From: Bacteroidota bacterium | GTDB taxonomy: Bacteria > Bacteroidota > Bacteroidia > Cytophagales > Cyclobacteriaceae | Length of the DNA: 64,000 nucleotides | Direction of reading: 5' to 3' | Assembly: GCA_023417785.1 (NCBI GenBank) | Contig: JAEZEH010000184.1 | Location: forward strand, 42,963 to 106,962 | Part shown: piece after piece, positions 35,930 through 44,729 of the stretch | How positions within the stretch are numbered: the first letter of the stretch is position 1 | How the letters are laid out: every line of letters starts with the position of its first letter | Made by a program: the position numbers and the translations under genes | Notes under the pieces: generated by a model | Seen by the model: the letters and a program-made list of their open reading frames with translations, nothing else | The model's database searches: none | What the model was told of the DNA's origin: nothing

Positions 35930-37978
35930 TTAGAAAGAATTAACGTCTCCGGCCGATTCTTTAGGAAGCGTGAAATAGAAAACACTACCGTTCCCTTCGG
36001 AACTCTCAACCCAAATACGGCCGCCGTTCTTTTCGATAAACTCCTTGCAAAGGATCAAGCCAAGACCGGTTCCCTTTTCGTTGGCGGTTCCGCGGGTTGT
36101 GTATGGAGCCGTCTTGTCAAACAGAATTTGCAGTACTTCAGGCTTCATGCCGATTCCGTTATCCTTTACCGAGATCATCCATTCACTTTCCTTTTCCTGG
36201 CCGGTGATCAGCACTTCGCCACCATCGTTCGTGAACTTGATAGCATTCGTAATGAGGTTGCGAATAACCAGATTGATCGTGTTGGAGTCTCCGAAGGCGA
36301 TGGCCGGTTGCGGGATGTTGTTGATCATCCGTATCTCTTTTCCGGGAAGAGAACTCAACAACTGAATGTTTTCATCGGCAATTTTGTGAAGATCAATTTT
36401 CCCTGCCTGGAGATTTAGTTTATCCATCTGAAGAAGCGTCCAGTCCAAAAGATTATTCAACAGCGTTCGTGTATGATTGAACCGGGATCGTAACTCTTTG
36501 ATATGGATGGAAAGTTCTGCCGGATCGATGGCATTTTTGTCCATAAGATCCAACAAACCAGATAGTGCATTTATGGGCGATCGGAGATCGTGAGAAATGA
36601 TTGAAAAGAATTTGTCTTTTACCTGATTCAGCTTTTCCAGCTCCTCACTCCGTTTTTCCATCTCTTCCTGATGCTGAAGGAGGAGGTGGTTGATTTTTCG
36701 TCTTCGTTGCCCGCTGCGGTATACCGTCACAAGAAGGATTCCGCTAAGGGCCATGACCACCACAAGAATATTTCTCACGAATTCCTGTTTGCGGATAGCG
36801 CTCCGTTGTTCGGCCTGTTGCAAGCTCAGCTGGGCTATCTGAGAATCTTTTGACTCCGTTTCAAACTGCACCTGATAACGCAGCATCCTTGATTGCTTAT
36901 CAGAACTGAAAAGTGTATCCTCCACTTGTTCATACAATTTGAAGTATTCGAACGCCTTCCGATAGTCACCACGTTTTTCAAAAAGTGAGGATAGGTGTTG
37001 AAAGCAATCCAGCTCAAGTACGCGTGCATTTAACAACCTGGCATTTTCAAGACTGCTTGTGATGTACTTATATGATTCATCGAACTGTCCCATATTCAGA
37101 TACACCAGACCTTTTCCAAGGTTTACTTCGGCTATTCCGAATTTGTCTTTTGGGCCCTCATAAAGACTATACGCTGAATCGTAGTACGTCAACGCGGTCG
37201 GATAATTCTCTGTCATCACATGGATACGAGCGATGTTGATCATCGTCTTTGGAAGAAGTACACGAAGGTTCTGCTCACGTGACAAGCGGTTAGTCTCCAA
37301 TAAGGCAGTCAGTGCCGAATCGTATTTACCTTCACGAAGCATGATGTCACCCAGTTCTGATAACGAATATGGCTCGCCTTCGGCATCTCCAATTATTAAA
37401 CTCAGCGCACGGGAACGGTTAAGGTACTCCTTCGCCGGTTCATATTGACCCAACTCTTTGAAAACGCGCCCTATATTATGAAGCGTGATCGTCGTAAGAA
37501 GCGAATCCTTCATTGACGTCGCAAACCGGTAAGACTGGAGAAAGAAATGGTATGCCTCGTCATACTCTCCCATATCAAAGTAATCGTGAGCAACATTGTT
37601 GTAGCTGCGTGCCATTCTGAGGCTGTCGTTGAGGCGCATACTCGCATGAAGGGCTTTGTTGTCTTCTTTCAACGCAGATTGGAAATCCCCACTGGTTCGG
37701 TAAATTGAACTCATGCTCAGATGGGCGTCGGCAACTCCCTGGGTAAACGACAACCGTTCGGAAATGCGGATAGCCTGCTCCGTTAGTTCGCGGCTCTTCG
37801 TGATGTCGACGTATTCATATTGATTGGAAAGCTTCAAAAGAGTATTGACACGCACATGGTCAGGAAGCTTCTTTTTTAACTGAGCTTCCAGGCTATCGAT
37901 AGCGCTTTGCGAAAAGGCAAACGCACTTCCCATCAGGAGAAACATCAAGGCTAGAATGCGTTTTGCGAGAACCGCCAT
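35930..37978 (-). CDS. TPR-containing sensor histidine kinase inside the nuo operon
   Basis: A 682-residue membrane kinase starting at the ATG at 37978 with a signal peptide (MAVLAKRILALMFLLMGSAF). About seven TPR repeats (residues 60-340) form the extracytoplasmic sensor, followed by one transmembrane helix (about 398-420), a coiled coil and a classical HisKA domain with phospho-acceptor His463 in FFSIISHDLRSPI. The HATPase_c domain has the N-box IRNLITNAIKFT, DNGIGM and EKGTGLGL. It has no receiver or DNA-binding domain, and no response regulator is adjacent. It begins 2 bases after the nuoH stop and ends 59 bases before nuoI, all on one strand, so it is almost certainly co-transcribed with complex I genes. 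A link to respiratory state or proton motive force is inference. Confidence 0.92.
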   Translation of the reverse strand: MAVLAKRILALMFLLMGSAFAFSQSAIDSLEAQLKKKLPDHVRVNTLLKLSNQYEYVDITKSRELTEQAIRISERLSFTQGVADAHLSMSSIYRTSGDFQSALKEDNKALHASMRLNDSLRMARSYNNVAHDYFDMGEYDEAYHFFLQSYRFATSMKDSLLTTITLHNIGRVFKELGQYEPAKEYLNRSRALSLIIGDAEGEPYSLSELGDIMLREGKYDSALTALLETNRLSREQNLRVLLPKTMINIARIHVMTENYPTALTYYDSAYSLYEGPKDKFGIAEVNLGKGLVYLNMGQFDESYKYITSSLENARLLNARVLELDCFQHLSSLFEKRGDYRKAFEYFKLYEQVEDTLFSSDKQSRMLRYQVQFETESKDSQIAQLSLQQAEQRSAIRKQEFVRNILVVVMALSGILLVTVYRSGQRRRKINHLLLQHQEEMEKRSEELEKLNQVKDKFFSIISHDLRSPINALSGLLDLMDKNAIDPAELSIHIKELRSRFNHTRTLLNNLLDWTLLQMDKLNLQAGKIDLHKIADENIQLLSSLPGKEIRMINNIPQPAIAFGDSNTINLVIRNLITNAIKFTNDGGEVLITGQEKESEWMISVKDNGIGMKPEVLQILFDKTAPYTTRGTANEKGTGLGLILCKEFIEKNGGRIWVESSEGNGSVFYFTLPKESAGDVNSF

Positions 37979-37980
37979 AT

Positions 37981-39072
37981 TTAGACAAGTAAAATCTTTA
38001 GAAACCCACATACGATCACAAGGAATAAAGCAAAGGGTGTTAAATACTTCCACGACAAGTTCATCAATTGATCAATGCGCAGTCGCGGATAGGTCCAGCG
38101 TACCCAAATCTGGAGTCCCACAAAAAATAGTGATTTGGTCACCAACCAGAATATACCCCAGACGATTCCTGTCCAGGTGCCCGGGGTCCCGCTGGTCCAC
38201 GTAGCAAGCTCAACCGGTCCGATGTTTGGGAGTGGAGTAGACCAGCTTCCGAAGAAGAGTACCGTTCCCAGGATGCTTACCAACAGCATCATAGCATATT
38301 CCGACATCATCAGGAAAGCCCAGCGAAACCCGGAATACTCAGTCTGATATCCTGCAACAATTTCAGACTCCGCTTCCGGTAAATCGAAAGGGGCACGATT
38401 ACATTCAGCAAGTGACGCGATGAAGAAAACGATCCAGGCCAGGAACAGTATCGGATACCTGACTATATTCCACATAATGAAACCGCCCCACGTGCGTGTA
38501 TCAATCTCCCAGCTGGTGACCCCAAACAGATACTGTGGTGTGTCTGCGAAAATGCTTTGCTGATATGAAATCTCCTGGAGGTTAAGTGTTTCACTGACCA
38601 TGCATACGGCAAGCACACTTAGTCCGAGCGGAACTTCATAAGAAATAATCTGCGCCGCAGACCGCATCGTCCCCAACATACTGTATTTGTTGTTTGAACT
38701 AAGTCCCGCAATGATTATTCCCAGCACATCGAGAGATACGATGGCAAGCAATAAAAATACGGCAGAGCTTACATTCGCCCCTGTCCATTCCGGAGCAAGC
38801 GGAAGTACTGAAAAACCAGCGAGAATGGATACGAATATTACAACTGGTGCAATGCGAAACAGGATTTTGTCGGCGTTCGATGCAATAATATCTTCCTTCT
38901 GGAGCAGCTTGAGCAGGTCGGCGAACATCTGAAGTAAGCCATAAGGTCCAACTTCCATCGGACCGAGTCTGTCTTGAATGAACCCTGCAATCTTCCGTTC
39001 GGCGTAAACGCCTATGATCATGTATATCAGGATCAGTGGTAGTATGAAAATGAAGGTGGTTACTGCAGACAT
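37981..39072 (-). CDS. nuoH: NADH-quinone oxidoreductase subunit H
   Basis: A 363-residue complex I subunit that lines the quinone chamber, with eight or nine transmembrane helices. Key segments are RLGPMEVGPYGLLQMFADLL and the acidic loop AECNRAPFDLPEAESEIVAG. It is the first nuo gene in this window; upstream lies murI, so nuoA-G must be elsewhere or absent. The downstream kinase gene starts 2 bases after its stop. Confidence 0.95.
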   Translation of the reverse strand: MSAVTTFIFILPLILIYMIIGVYAERKIAGFIQDRLGPMEVGPYGLLQMFADLLKLLQKEDIIASNADKILFRIAPVVIFVSILAGFSVLPLAPEWTGANVSSAVFLLLAIVSLDVLGIIIAGLSSNNKYSMLGTMRSAAQIISYEVPLGLSVLAVCMVSETLNLQEISYQQSIFADTPQYLFGVTSWEIDTRTWGGFIMWNIVRYPILFLAWIVFFIASLAECNRAPFDLPEAESEIVAGYQTEYSGFRWAFLMMSEYAMMLLVSILGTVLFFGSWSTPLPNIGPVELATWTSGTPGTWTGIVWGIFWLVTKSLFFVGLQIWVRWTYPRLRIDQLMNLSWKYLTPFALFLVIVCGFLKILLV

Positions 39073-39143
39073 TTAGGACGAATATGAGTATTTTATTTGT
39101 TCAGAATCAGACCTTTTGCGAAAAAACGGCACGTATAACTTAC

Positions 39144-39956
39144 TTAATCCCAAAGTGGATGTTTCTCAAGATTGACGGTTTTCCGAAAGAATAATCTTGC
39201 AGAAGCCTCAAAAGATTCAGTATAGTCTGAAACGAGAAAATTATGTTGTGCACCATCGGTTTCATTCAGCAAGTCGTTTTCCTGGAGATAATCTTTCAAT
39301 GCCGCCACAACGGTTTCTGAGGAGTCCAGTATTGGGAGGTTATTCTTGTAGTAGGCCTGAATCTCATCTTTGATAAGCGGATAATGCGTACATCCCAGAA
39401 TCAGTGCTTCTATCCCCTCAAGGATAGGGTCCGACAAATACTGGGCGATTATCTCATGGCTGATCTGGTTATTGAAAAATCCTTCTTCAATCATGGGAAC
39501 AAGAAGGGGCGTGGCCAGTGATTGTACCGTGATGTGTGTGTTCAGCTCATTGATCTTGCGTACATAAACGCCGGATTGAACAGTACGTTTTGTTCCAATG
39601 AGTCCAATCTGCCTGCCCTCGAATTTTGTGCTCACCAGGTCGATCATGGGATCGATGACGTTGATAATCCTGACATTTTTTCCAACGTACTCCCGCAATA
39701 ACTCATAGGCCGCCGATGAAGCAGAATTACATGCGATTACGATTACCTTGCATCGTTTTCGAAGTAATACCTCGGCTATCTTTACCGAATAAGCCTGAAT
39801 CGCTGCTTCAGACTTATCGCCATATGGCAGGTGAGCGGTATCGCCAAAGTAGATCATGTTCTCCAGCGGCAGAAGTTTGACAATTGCCCTCGCAACGGTG
39901 AGGCCGCCGATTCCACTGTCGAATACGCCGATGGGTTGGTCCCTGTTGATTTTCAT
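39144..39956 (-). CDS. murI: Glutamate racemase
   Basis: A 270-residue enzyme making D-glutamate for peptidoglycan. The two catalytic cysteines are Cys76 in IACNSASS and Cys189 in LGCTHYP; the N-terminal signature is GVFDSGIGGLTV. I chose the ATG at 39956 because an upstream in-frame start would run through the terminator hairpin at 40034-40058. It is preceded by that terminator, so it has its own promoter. It ends 71 bases before nuoH on the same strand, so read-through into nuo is possible. Confidence 0.95.
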   Translation of the reverse strand: MKINRDQPIGVFDSGIGGLTVARAIVKLLPLENMIYFGDTAHLPYGDKSEAAIQAYSVKIAEVLLRKRCKVIVIACNSASSAAYELLREYVGKNVRIINVIDPMIDLVSTKFEGRQIGLIGTKRTVQSGVYVRKINELNTHITVQSLATPLLVPMIEEGFFNNQISHEIIAQYLSDPILEGIEALILGCTHYPLIKDEIQAYYKNNLPILDSSETVVAALKDYLQENDLLNETDGAQHNFLVSDYTESFEASARLFFRKTVNLEKHPLWD

Positions 39957-40033
39957 AACTTCTGAAGATGCCGCGAATTTTGTTAAAAAATCGAAGCAAC
40001 GATGCACCGGGGCAAAAAACATTTCAACGCAGC

Positions 40034-40058
40034 AAAAAAAACGCCCGGCAACCGGGCG
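40034..40058 (-). terminator. Rho-independent terminator of the membrane zinc-ribbon gene
   Basis: On the minus strand a GC-rich stem CGCCCGG / CCGGGCG with a TTG loop is followed by eight T residues (plus-strand A-run 40034-40041, stem 40042-40048 and 40052-40058). It ends the transcript of the gene at 40083-40820 before murI. This is the clearest terminator in the window. Confidence 0.88.
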
Positions 40059-40082
40059 CATTGCTTTCAGCTTAAAGCGGCA

Positions 40083-40820
40083 TCAGACCACATTGGTGGA
40101 AAGACTTGACACGGATATCTCACGCTTCTGTTTATGGCCGCAGTATTTGCATTCGAGATGCTCAATGATAACGCCAGACTCAGATTCAGTGGGGCTTTTG
40201 GCAACCTCTTCGCTGTTTATTACCAGGGTAAAAAAACCACATTCGGGACATTCAACGGATTTGTCGTGAACAATATACTTCTCGATTTTTTTGAATCCGG
40301 TTTTTTCATCCAGCCAAACGTCATAATCAACTACCTGTACCTCTTCTTCGGCGATCATCGATCTTTCCATATGTACGTCCTCCTCTTCTTCGGTCAGCCT
40401 TCGCATAACGTTACCGTCGGGTGAAACCCTTGGTGTCGTTCTTAGTTTGTTGAGCCTTCGTGCAATCTTCTTTGGATACAAAATGTTCAGCAGACTGTTC
40501 ACCGCGAAGTAGGCCACAAACATCAGTGAAAAGCTGATAAAGATTCGAACGTAAAACCATCGTACCCCCATTTCTTTGAGGGTCTCCGAACCGAGAGTAT
40601 TGATCGCAAACCCACCGGCAAGCAGGAAAAAAATCAAGGCGTACCAAAAGAAACGGATCTCATGAAGGTTGACATAGTCGTACTTCATCTTATAATCTTT
40701 GATCCGCAGAACGTTGAACTCGTAAACAATCAGGGTTAACACGCCCAGAGCCAGACTGGCGAGGATGCCGTAGAACATGGCTTGGTTCCAGGGCCCGAGA
40801 AAAGAATCGGTGATTTCCAT
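40083..40820 (-). CDS. Membrane protein with C-terminal zinc ribbon, unknown function
   Basis: A 245-residue protein I cannot assign to a named family. Three or four transmembrane helices lie at about residues 13-33, 57-75 and 90-112. A cytosolic acidic linker (TEEEEDVHMERSMIAEEEEV-like, about residues 140-165) follows, then a C-terminal zinc ribbon formed by CPEC near residue 193 and CKYC near residue 226. A zinc ribbon on a small membrane protein suggests interaction with a partner protein or nucleic acid at the membrane; this is inference. It is transcribed alone, ends at a strong terminator and is divergent from fabI. Confidence 0.75.
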   Translation of the reverse strand: MEITDSFLGPWNQAMFYGILASLALGVLTLIVYEFNVLRIKDYKMKYDYVNLHEIRFFWYALIFFLLAGGFAINTLGSETLKEMGVRWFYVRIFISFSLMFVAYFAVNSLLNILYPKKIARRLNKLRTTPRVSPDGNVMRRLTEEEEDVHMERSMIAEEEVQVVDYDVWLDEKTGFKKIEKYIVHDKSVECPECGFFTLVINSEEVAKSPTESESGVIIEHLECKYCGHKQKREISVSSLSTNVV

Positions 40821-41024
40821 AATCCGATAAGGTTGGTTAGTAGTTAAATTTAGCGATCCTTCTCCTTATTATGAACACGGACCTTTGTTTTGGTGCTCGC
40901 CGGGCCGCCAGACCATGTATGTTTCATGAAAAAATCAACATATGCCGTCGAAAAGTGATGAAGAAGCCCGGTTTTTGGAACAGTTTTGTAATATTGCAGC
41001 ATTACTAACCAATCGAGACATTAT

Positions 41025-41849
41025 ATGGCGAATAACCTTCTGAAAGGCAAACGGGGCATCATCTTCGGTGCACTGGACGAAAATTCTATCGCGTGGAAAA
41101 CGGCACTCAAAGCCCGTGAAGAAGGTGCTTCATTCACCCTGACAAATGCTCCGATCGCGATGCGGATGGGAAAAATCAACGAACTGGCCAAGACTTGTAA
41201 TGCCGAAGTAATTCCTGCGGACGCCACCTCTGAAGACGATTTGCACAAGCTGTTTATGCAAAGCATGGAGGTATTGGGTGGTAAACTCGATTTTGTTCTC
41301 CACTCAATCGGAATGAGTCCGAATGTCCGAAAAGACAAAGCTTACGGCGACCTGAACTATGAATGGTTCCTAAAGACCCTGGATATATCAGGCGTATCAT
41401 TTCATAAGGTTATGCAGACTGCCGAGAAGACCGATTCGATGAACGAGTGGGGCTCCATCGTGGCCCTGAGCTACATCGCTGCCCAACGGACTTTTCCTGA
41501 TTATTCTGATATGGCCCAGGCGAAAGCGGTTCTCGAATCGATTGCCCGCAGCTATGGATATCGCTTCGCTAAAAGTAAAAATGTCAGGGTCAACACCATT
41601 TCTCAGTCACCAACCAAAACCACCGCGGGCTCCGGTATTTCGGGATTTGATGTATTCTACGACTATGCCCGGATGATGTCACCTCTTGGCAATGCTACAG
41701 GTGAAGACTGCGCGAATTACATTGTCATGATGTTTTCGGATTTCACCCGAATGGTCACAATGCAGAACCTTATGCACGACGGCGGATTCTCCTCAACTGG
41801 AATATCCGAGGAATTGATTGATCGGCTTACGGGCAAAGACAGCCAATAG
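41025..41849 (+). CDS. fabI: Enoyl-[acyl-carrier-protein] reductase
   Basis: A 274-residue short-chain dehydrogenase fold enzyme performing the last step of fatty-acid elongation with NAD(P)H. The FabI features are GKRGIIFGALDENSIAW at the cofactor loop, the active-site Tyr160 and Lys167 (Tyr-x6-Lys) in YSDMAQAKAVLES and MSPLGNATGEDCANYI. ispE follows 9 bases later, so the two essential genes are probably co-transcribed. Confidence 0.95.
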   Translation: MANNLLKGKRGIIFGALDENSIAWKTALKAREEGASFTLTNAPIAMRMGKINELAKTCNAEVIPADATSEDDLHKLFMQSMEVLGGKLDFVLHSIGMSPNVRKDKAYGDLNYEWFLKTLDISGVSFHKVMQTAEKTDSMNEWGSIVALSYIAAQRTFPDYSDMAQAKAVLESIARSYGYRFAKSKNVRVNTISQSPTKTTAGSGISGFDVFYDYARMMSPLGNATGEDCANYIVMMFSDFTRMVTMQNLMHDGGFSSTGISEELIDRLTGKDSQ

Positions 41850-41858
41850 CGGTACCGT

Positions 41859-42674
41859 ATGGTTTCTTTTCCTCCGTGCAAGATCAACCTGGGGCTACAT
41901 GTTATCAGGAAAAGAAACGACGGATTTCATGACATTGAGACGTGCTTTTACCCTCTGCCTTACTCTGACATATTGGAGGTCATACCGGAACAACAGTTTG
42001 GGTTTACCACGTCTGGTTTGAACATTCCAGGAAATCCGGATGATAACCTTTGCGTGAGAGCATACATGATGTTGCAGGAAGAAGGGCATGTTCGTACCAG
42101 TGCACAGATTCATCTTCATAAGATTATTCCCAGTGGGGCGGGCCTCGGCGGGGGTTCGTCCGATGCCGCGTACACATTGCGGTCGCTGAATACGGTTTTC
42201 AACCTTAATCTTTCTATTCAGCAACAGGAGAGCTATGCGGCGCGACTTGGTAGTGATTGTGCATTTTTTGTCCACGATTCTGCTATGATCGGAACCGGCA
42301 GAGGGGAGATCCTTGTGCCGGTTGACGTGCCGCTTACTGGAAAGTTTCTTGTTCTGTTGAACCCAGGAATTCATGTGTCCACAGCCGTGGCATTTGCGGG
42401 AGTTGCTCCGAGTGAATCGCGGCCCGGCATTGCCTCTCTTGTTCGCGAGCCGGTCACAAAGTGGAGAAATTTGCTCGTGAACGATTTTGAAAAAACTGTC
42501 TTCGCACGTTATCCCGCCATCGGTGATATTAAAGAAAAACTCTACGAAGCCGGTGCATTGTATGCCGCGATGAGCGGGTCGGGAGCTAGTGTGTTTGGTG
42601 TTTTTTCTGATATTTTCGAAACGTCCGGCGTATTTGAAGAGGATGTCCTGTTATGGAAAGGTGTGTTACCTTAA
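41859..42674 (+). CDS. ispE: 4-(cytidine 5'-diphospho)-2-C-methyl-D-erythritol kinase
   Basis: A 271-residue GHMP kinase of the non-mevalonate isoprenoid pathway. The signature is PCKINLGLHVIRKRNDGFHD at the N-terminus, the ATP loop IPSGAGLGGGSSDAAYT and the C-terminal MSGSGASVFGVF. It follows fabI closely. Its stop codon TAA (42672-42674) overlaps the opposing stop of the DMT transporter gene through the shared TTAA at 42671-42674. Confidence 0.95.
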   Translation: MVSFPPCKINLGLHVIRKRNDGFHDIETCFYPLPYSDILEVIPEQQFGFTTSGLNIPGNPDDNLCVRAYMMLQEEGHVRTSAQIHLHKIIPSGAGLGGGSSDAAYTLRSLNTVFNLNLSIQQQESYAARLGSDCAFFVHDSAMIGTGRGEILVPVDVPLTGKFLVLLNPGIHVSTAVAFAGVAPSESRPGIASLVREPVTKWRNLLVNDFEKTVFARYPAIGDIKEKLYEAGALYAAMSGSGASVFGVFSDIFETSGVFEEDVLLWKGVLP

Positions 42675-43564
42675 ATCTTCACAGGTTTGTCGAACCGCTT
42701 CTTTAAAAAAGGATACGACGCGACGGCACTCAGGATGATCGCCGTGCCGATGTAAAAATTGGTACTCATTTTTTCAGTATCGCCGAAGATGATCACCGCC
42801 ATTATTATCCCGTATAACGGTTCAAGGTTCAACGTTAACTGGATGAGGAAGACACTGATTTTTTTCATCAGCTCGACGGCCACCGAATATGCATATACGG
42901 AACACACACCCGCAAGGAGTGCTATGTAGATCCAGTCTTCCCAGGTGGGTGTCAGGTTGAAGTTATAGCCGGGATCAACTACCGGGTAGATAAGCATAAT
43001 AACACCAAGGCAAACGAAAATACTTATCATTTCATAAAAAGTAATCGCATACGGCGAAATACGCCGGACCATTCGCGCATTGAACACGGAAAAAAGTGCC
43101 GACGTAAATCCGGCCAGGATGCCTAGCATCAATCCTCCCGCATATTCGAAATCAAATGAAAATATTATGTAAAGACCGGCCAGTACCGTAAGTCCGAGGA
43201 GTAGCTCAAACTTCTTGATTCGATTTTGATTGAACCAGGGCTCCAGCAGCGCGGCCCATAGTGAGTTCGTTGCAAAGCCCACCAGGCTAACGGAAACATT
43301 CGATATCCGTGCGGAGCCAAAGAACGCCAGCCAATGAATAGTAACAACTACGCCGATAAGAAGCAGTTGGATCAACTGCGTTCGCATAACGAAAAATGAT
43401 CCGCGGGTGAGTAGTATCACGATCCCCATACCCGCAGCCGCGAGCAGTCCGCGAAAAAAAATCATTTCGAACGCCGGAATGGATACCAGCTTCCCAAGTA
43501 TGGCCGAGAATCCCCAAAGAAAAACAATGAAATGGAGCTTGATGTAATCCGAACGGGTAGCCAT
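42671..43564 (-). CDS. EamA/DMT-family transporter
   Basis: A 297-residue membrane protein with ten predicted helices in two EamA repeats, of the drug/metabolite transporter superfamily. The first repeat begins IKLHFIVFLWGFSAILGKL and the second around GILAGFTSALFSVFNARMV. The substrate cannot be predicted. It starts at the base directly after the lptG stop, so tgt, lptG and this gene form one operon. Confidence 0.88.
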   Translation of the reverse strand: MATRSDYIKLHFIVFLWGFSAILGKLVSIPAFEMIFFRGLLAAAGMGIVILLTRGSFFVMRTQLIQLLLIGVVVTIHWLAFFGSARISNVSVSLVGFATNSLWAALLEPWFNQNRIKKFELLLGLTVLAGLYIIFSFDFEYAGGLMLGILAGFTSALFSVFNARMVRRISPYAITFYEMISIFVCLGVIMLIYPVVDPGYNFNLTPTWEDWIYIALLAGVCSVYAYSVAVELMKKISVFLIQLTLNLEPLYGIIMAVIIFGDTEKMSTNFYIGTAIILSAVASYPFLKKRFDKPVKI

Positions 43565-44704
43565 TTATCGCGGGACGTATTTGTACATGGCTATCGATAT
43601 GAATCCGAATATGATATTCGGAATCCATACCGATACTGCGGGATGAATCCCGCCGTTTTCAGCAAAGGTTCGGAATAACGTAAAGAACAAAATGAATATA
43701 AATGAAAGTAAAAATCCCAAAGCGATCTGTACGCCAGTGCCACCGCGGCTTTTACGAGACGACACGATGGCCCCCATGAAGACCAGAATGAATATGGTGA
43801 TCGGCGCCGAGTAACGTGTGTACTTTTCGACTTCATAAACTTCCACGCCCGTCGACCCCCGCGACTTGAGCGTGCGTATGTATTCGTTAAGTTCGTCCAG
43901 TGTCAGGCCGTCGTACTTGCGGTAGTCGTTCTCGAATTCTTTGGGATGGATTACGAGAGTAGTGTCCATCGAATCACCTTCACGAAGGCTGTCGGCAAAT
44001 GTGACTTCGGCGGATGGTTCCGGTTTAATCTGTTCCTGGGGTTGATTGATTCGCTCGAAAATGTCGTCGATTCTTCTTATCGACCATGTCCGCATATTCC
44101 ATTTTTGTGTTACCGAATCCCATTCAATCCGCTTCGCATAAAGCTTTTCGACCAACCTGTTATCCTCAAACTTCTCCATCGTGAAATGGTACCCCGTTTG
44201 ATTATTGTTGTTATAACTCTGCAGATAAAGGTAGGTATCGGGAGCTACCTGCATGTGGATGTTGCGCTGATCGAAGTAGAATTTTTTCTTGACGTACTGC
44301 AGTTCAAACGCAAGCCGGGATTTATTCGAATTAGGAATGATCCAGCCGTTGAGCACGAAACTGATTGCCGCGACGACGGACGCGCCAATGAAAAATGGAA
44401 CGAGAAATCGGCGAAAACTTACCCCGCTGCTTAAAATGGCGACAATTTCGGTATGACCGGCCATCCGCGCGCATACGTAGACCGTTGCAATAAAAATTGT
44501 AATGGGTGTTATCAGACTTCCAATCCAGGGAGTAAAGTCCAGATAGTACATTGCGATCTGCCCGGCCTTCAGCTGAGCTTTCGCAAACTTGTCCATTTTT
44601 TCAGTGAGGTCAATCACTGTTATAACCGCAAGCAGGATCAGCACCACAAAGAAGAAGGTACTGAGGAAACGTTTTAAGATATACCAATCAAGAATTTTCA
44701 ACAT
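43565..44704 (-). CDS. lptG: LptF/LptG-family LPS export permease
   Basis: A 379-residue inner-membrane permease of the LptB2FG system that pulls LPS from the inner membrane. I use the ATG at 44704 (MLKILDWYILKRFLSTFFFV). Three helices at the N-terminus and three near the C-terminus flank a beta-jellyroll periplasmic domain (about residues 120-270), the family plan. Bacteroidota usually have two such permeases, so F versus G is a guess. It follows tgt after 25 bases, a gene order seen widely in Bacteroidota. Confidence 0.85.
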   Translation of the reverse strand: MLKILDWYILKRFLSTFFFVVLILLAVITVIDLTEKMDKFAKAQLKAGQIAMYYLDFTPWIGSLITPITIFIATVYVCARMAGHTEIVAILSSGVSFRRFLVPFFIGASVVAAISFVLNGWIIPNSNKSRLAFELQYVKKKFYFDQRNIHMQVAPDTYLYLQSYNNNNQTGYHFTMEKFEDNRLVEKLYAKRIEWDSVTQKWNMRTWSIRRIDDIFERINQPQEQIKPEPSAEVTFADSLREGDSMDTTLVIHPKEFENDYRKYDGLTLDELNEYIRTLKSRGSTGVEVYEVEKYTRYSAPITIFILVFMGAIVSSRKSRGGTGVQIALGFLLSFIFILFFTLFRTFAENGGIHPAVSVWIPNIIFGFISIAMYKYVPR

Positions 44705-44729
44705 GCTGCTTTCCCGGTTCGGCTCAAGG

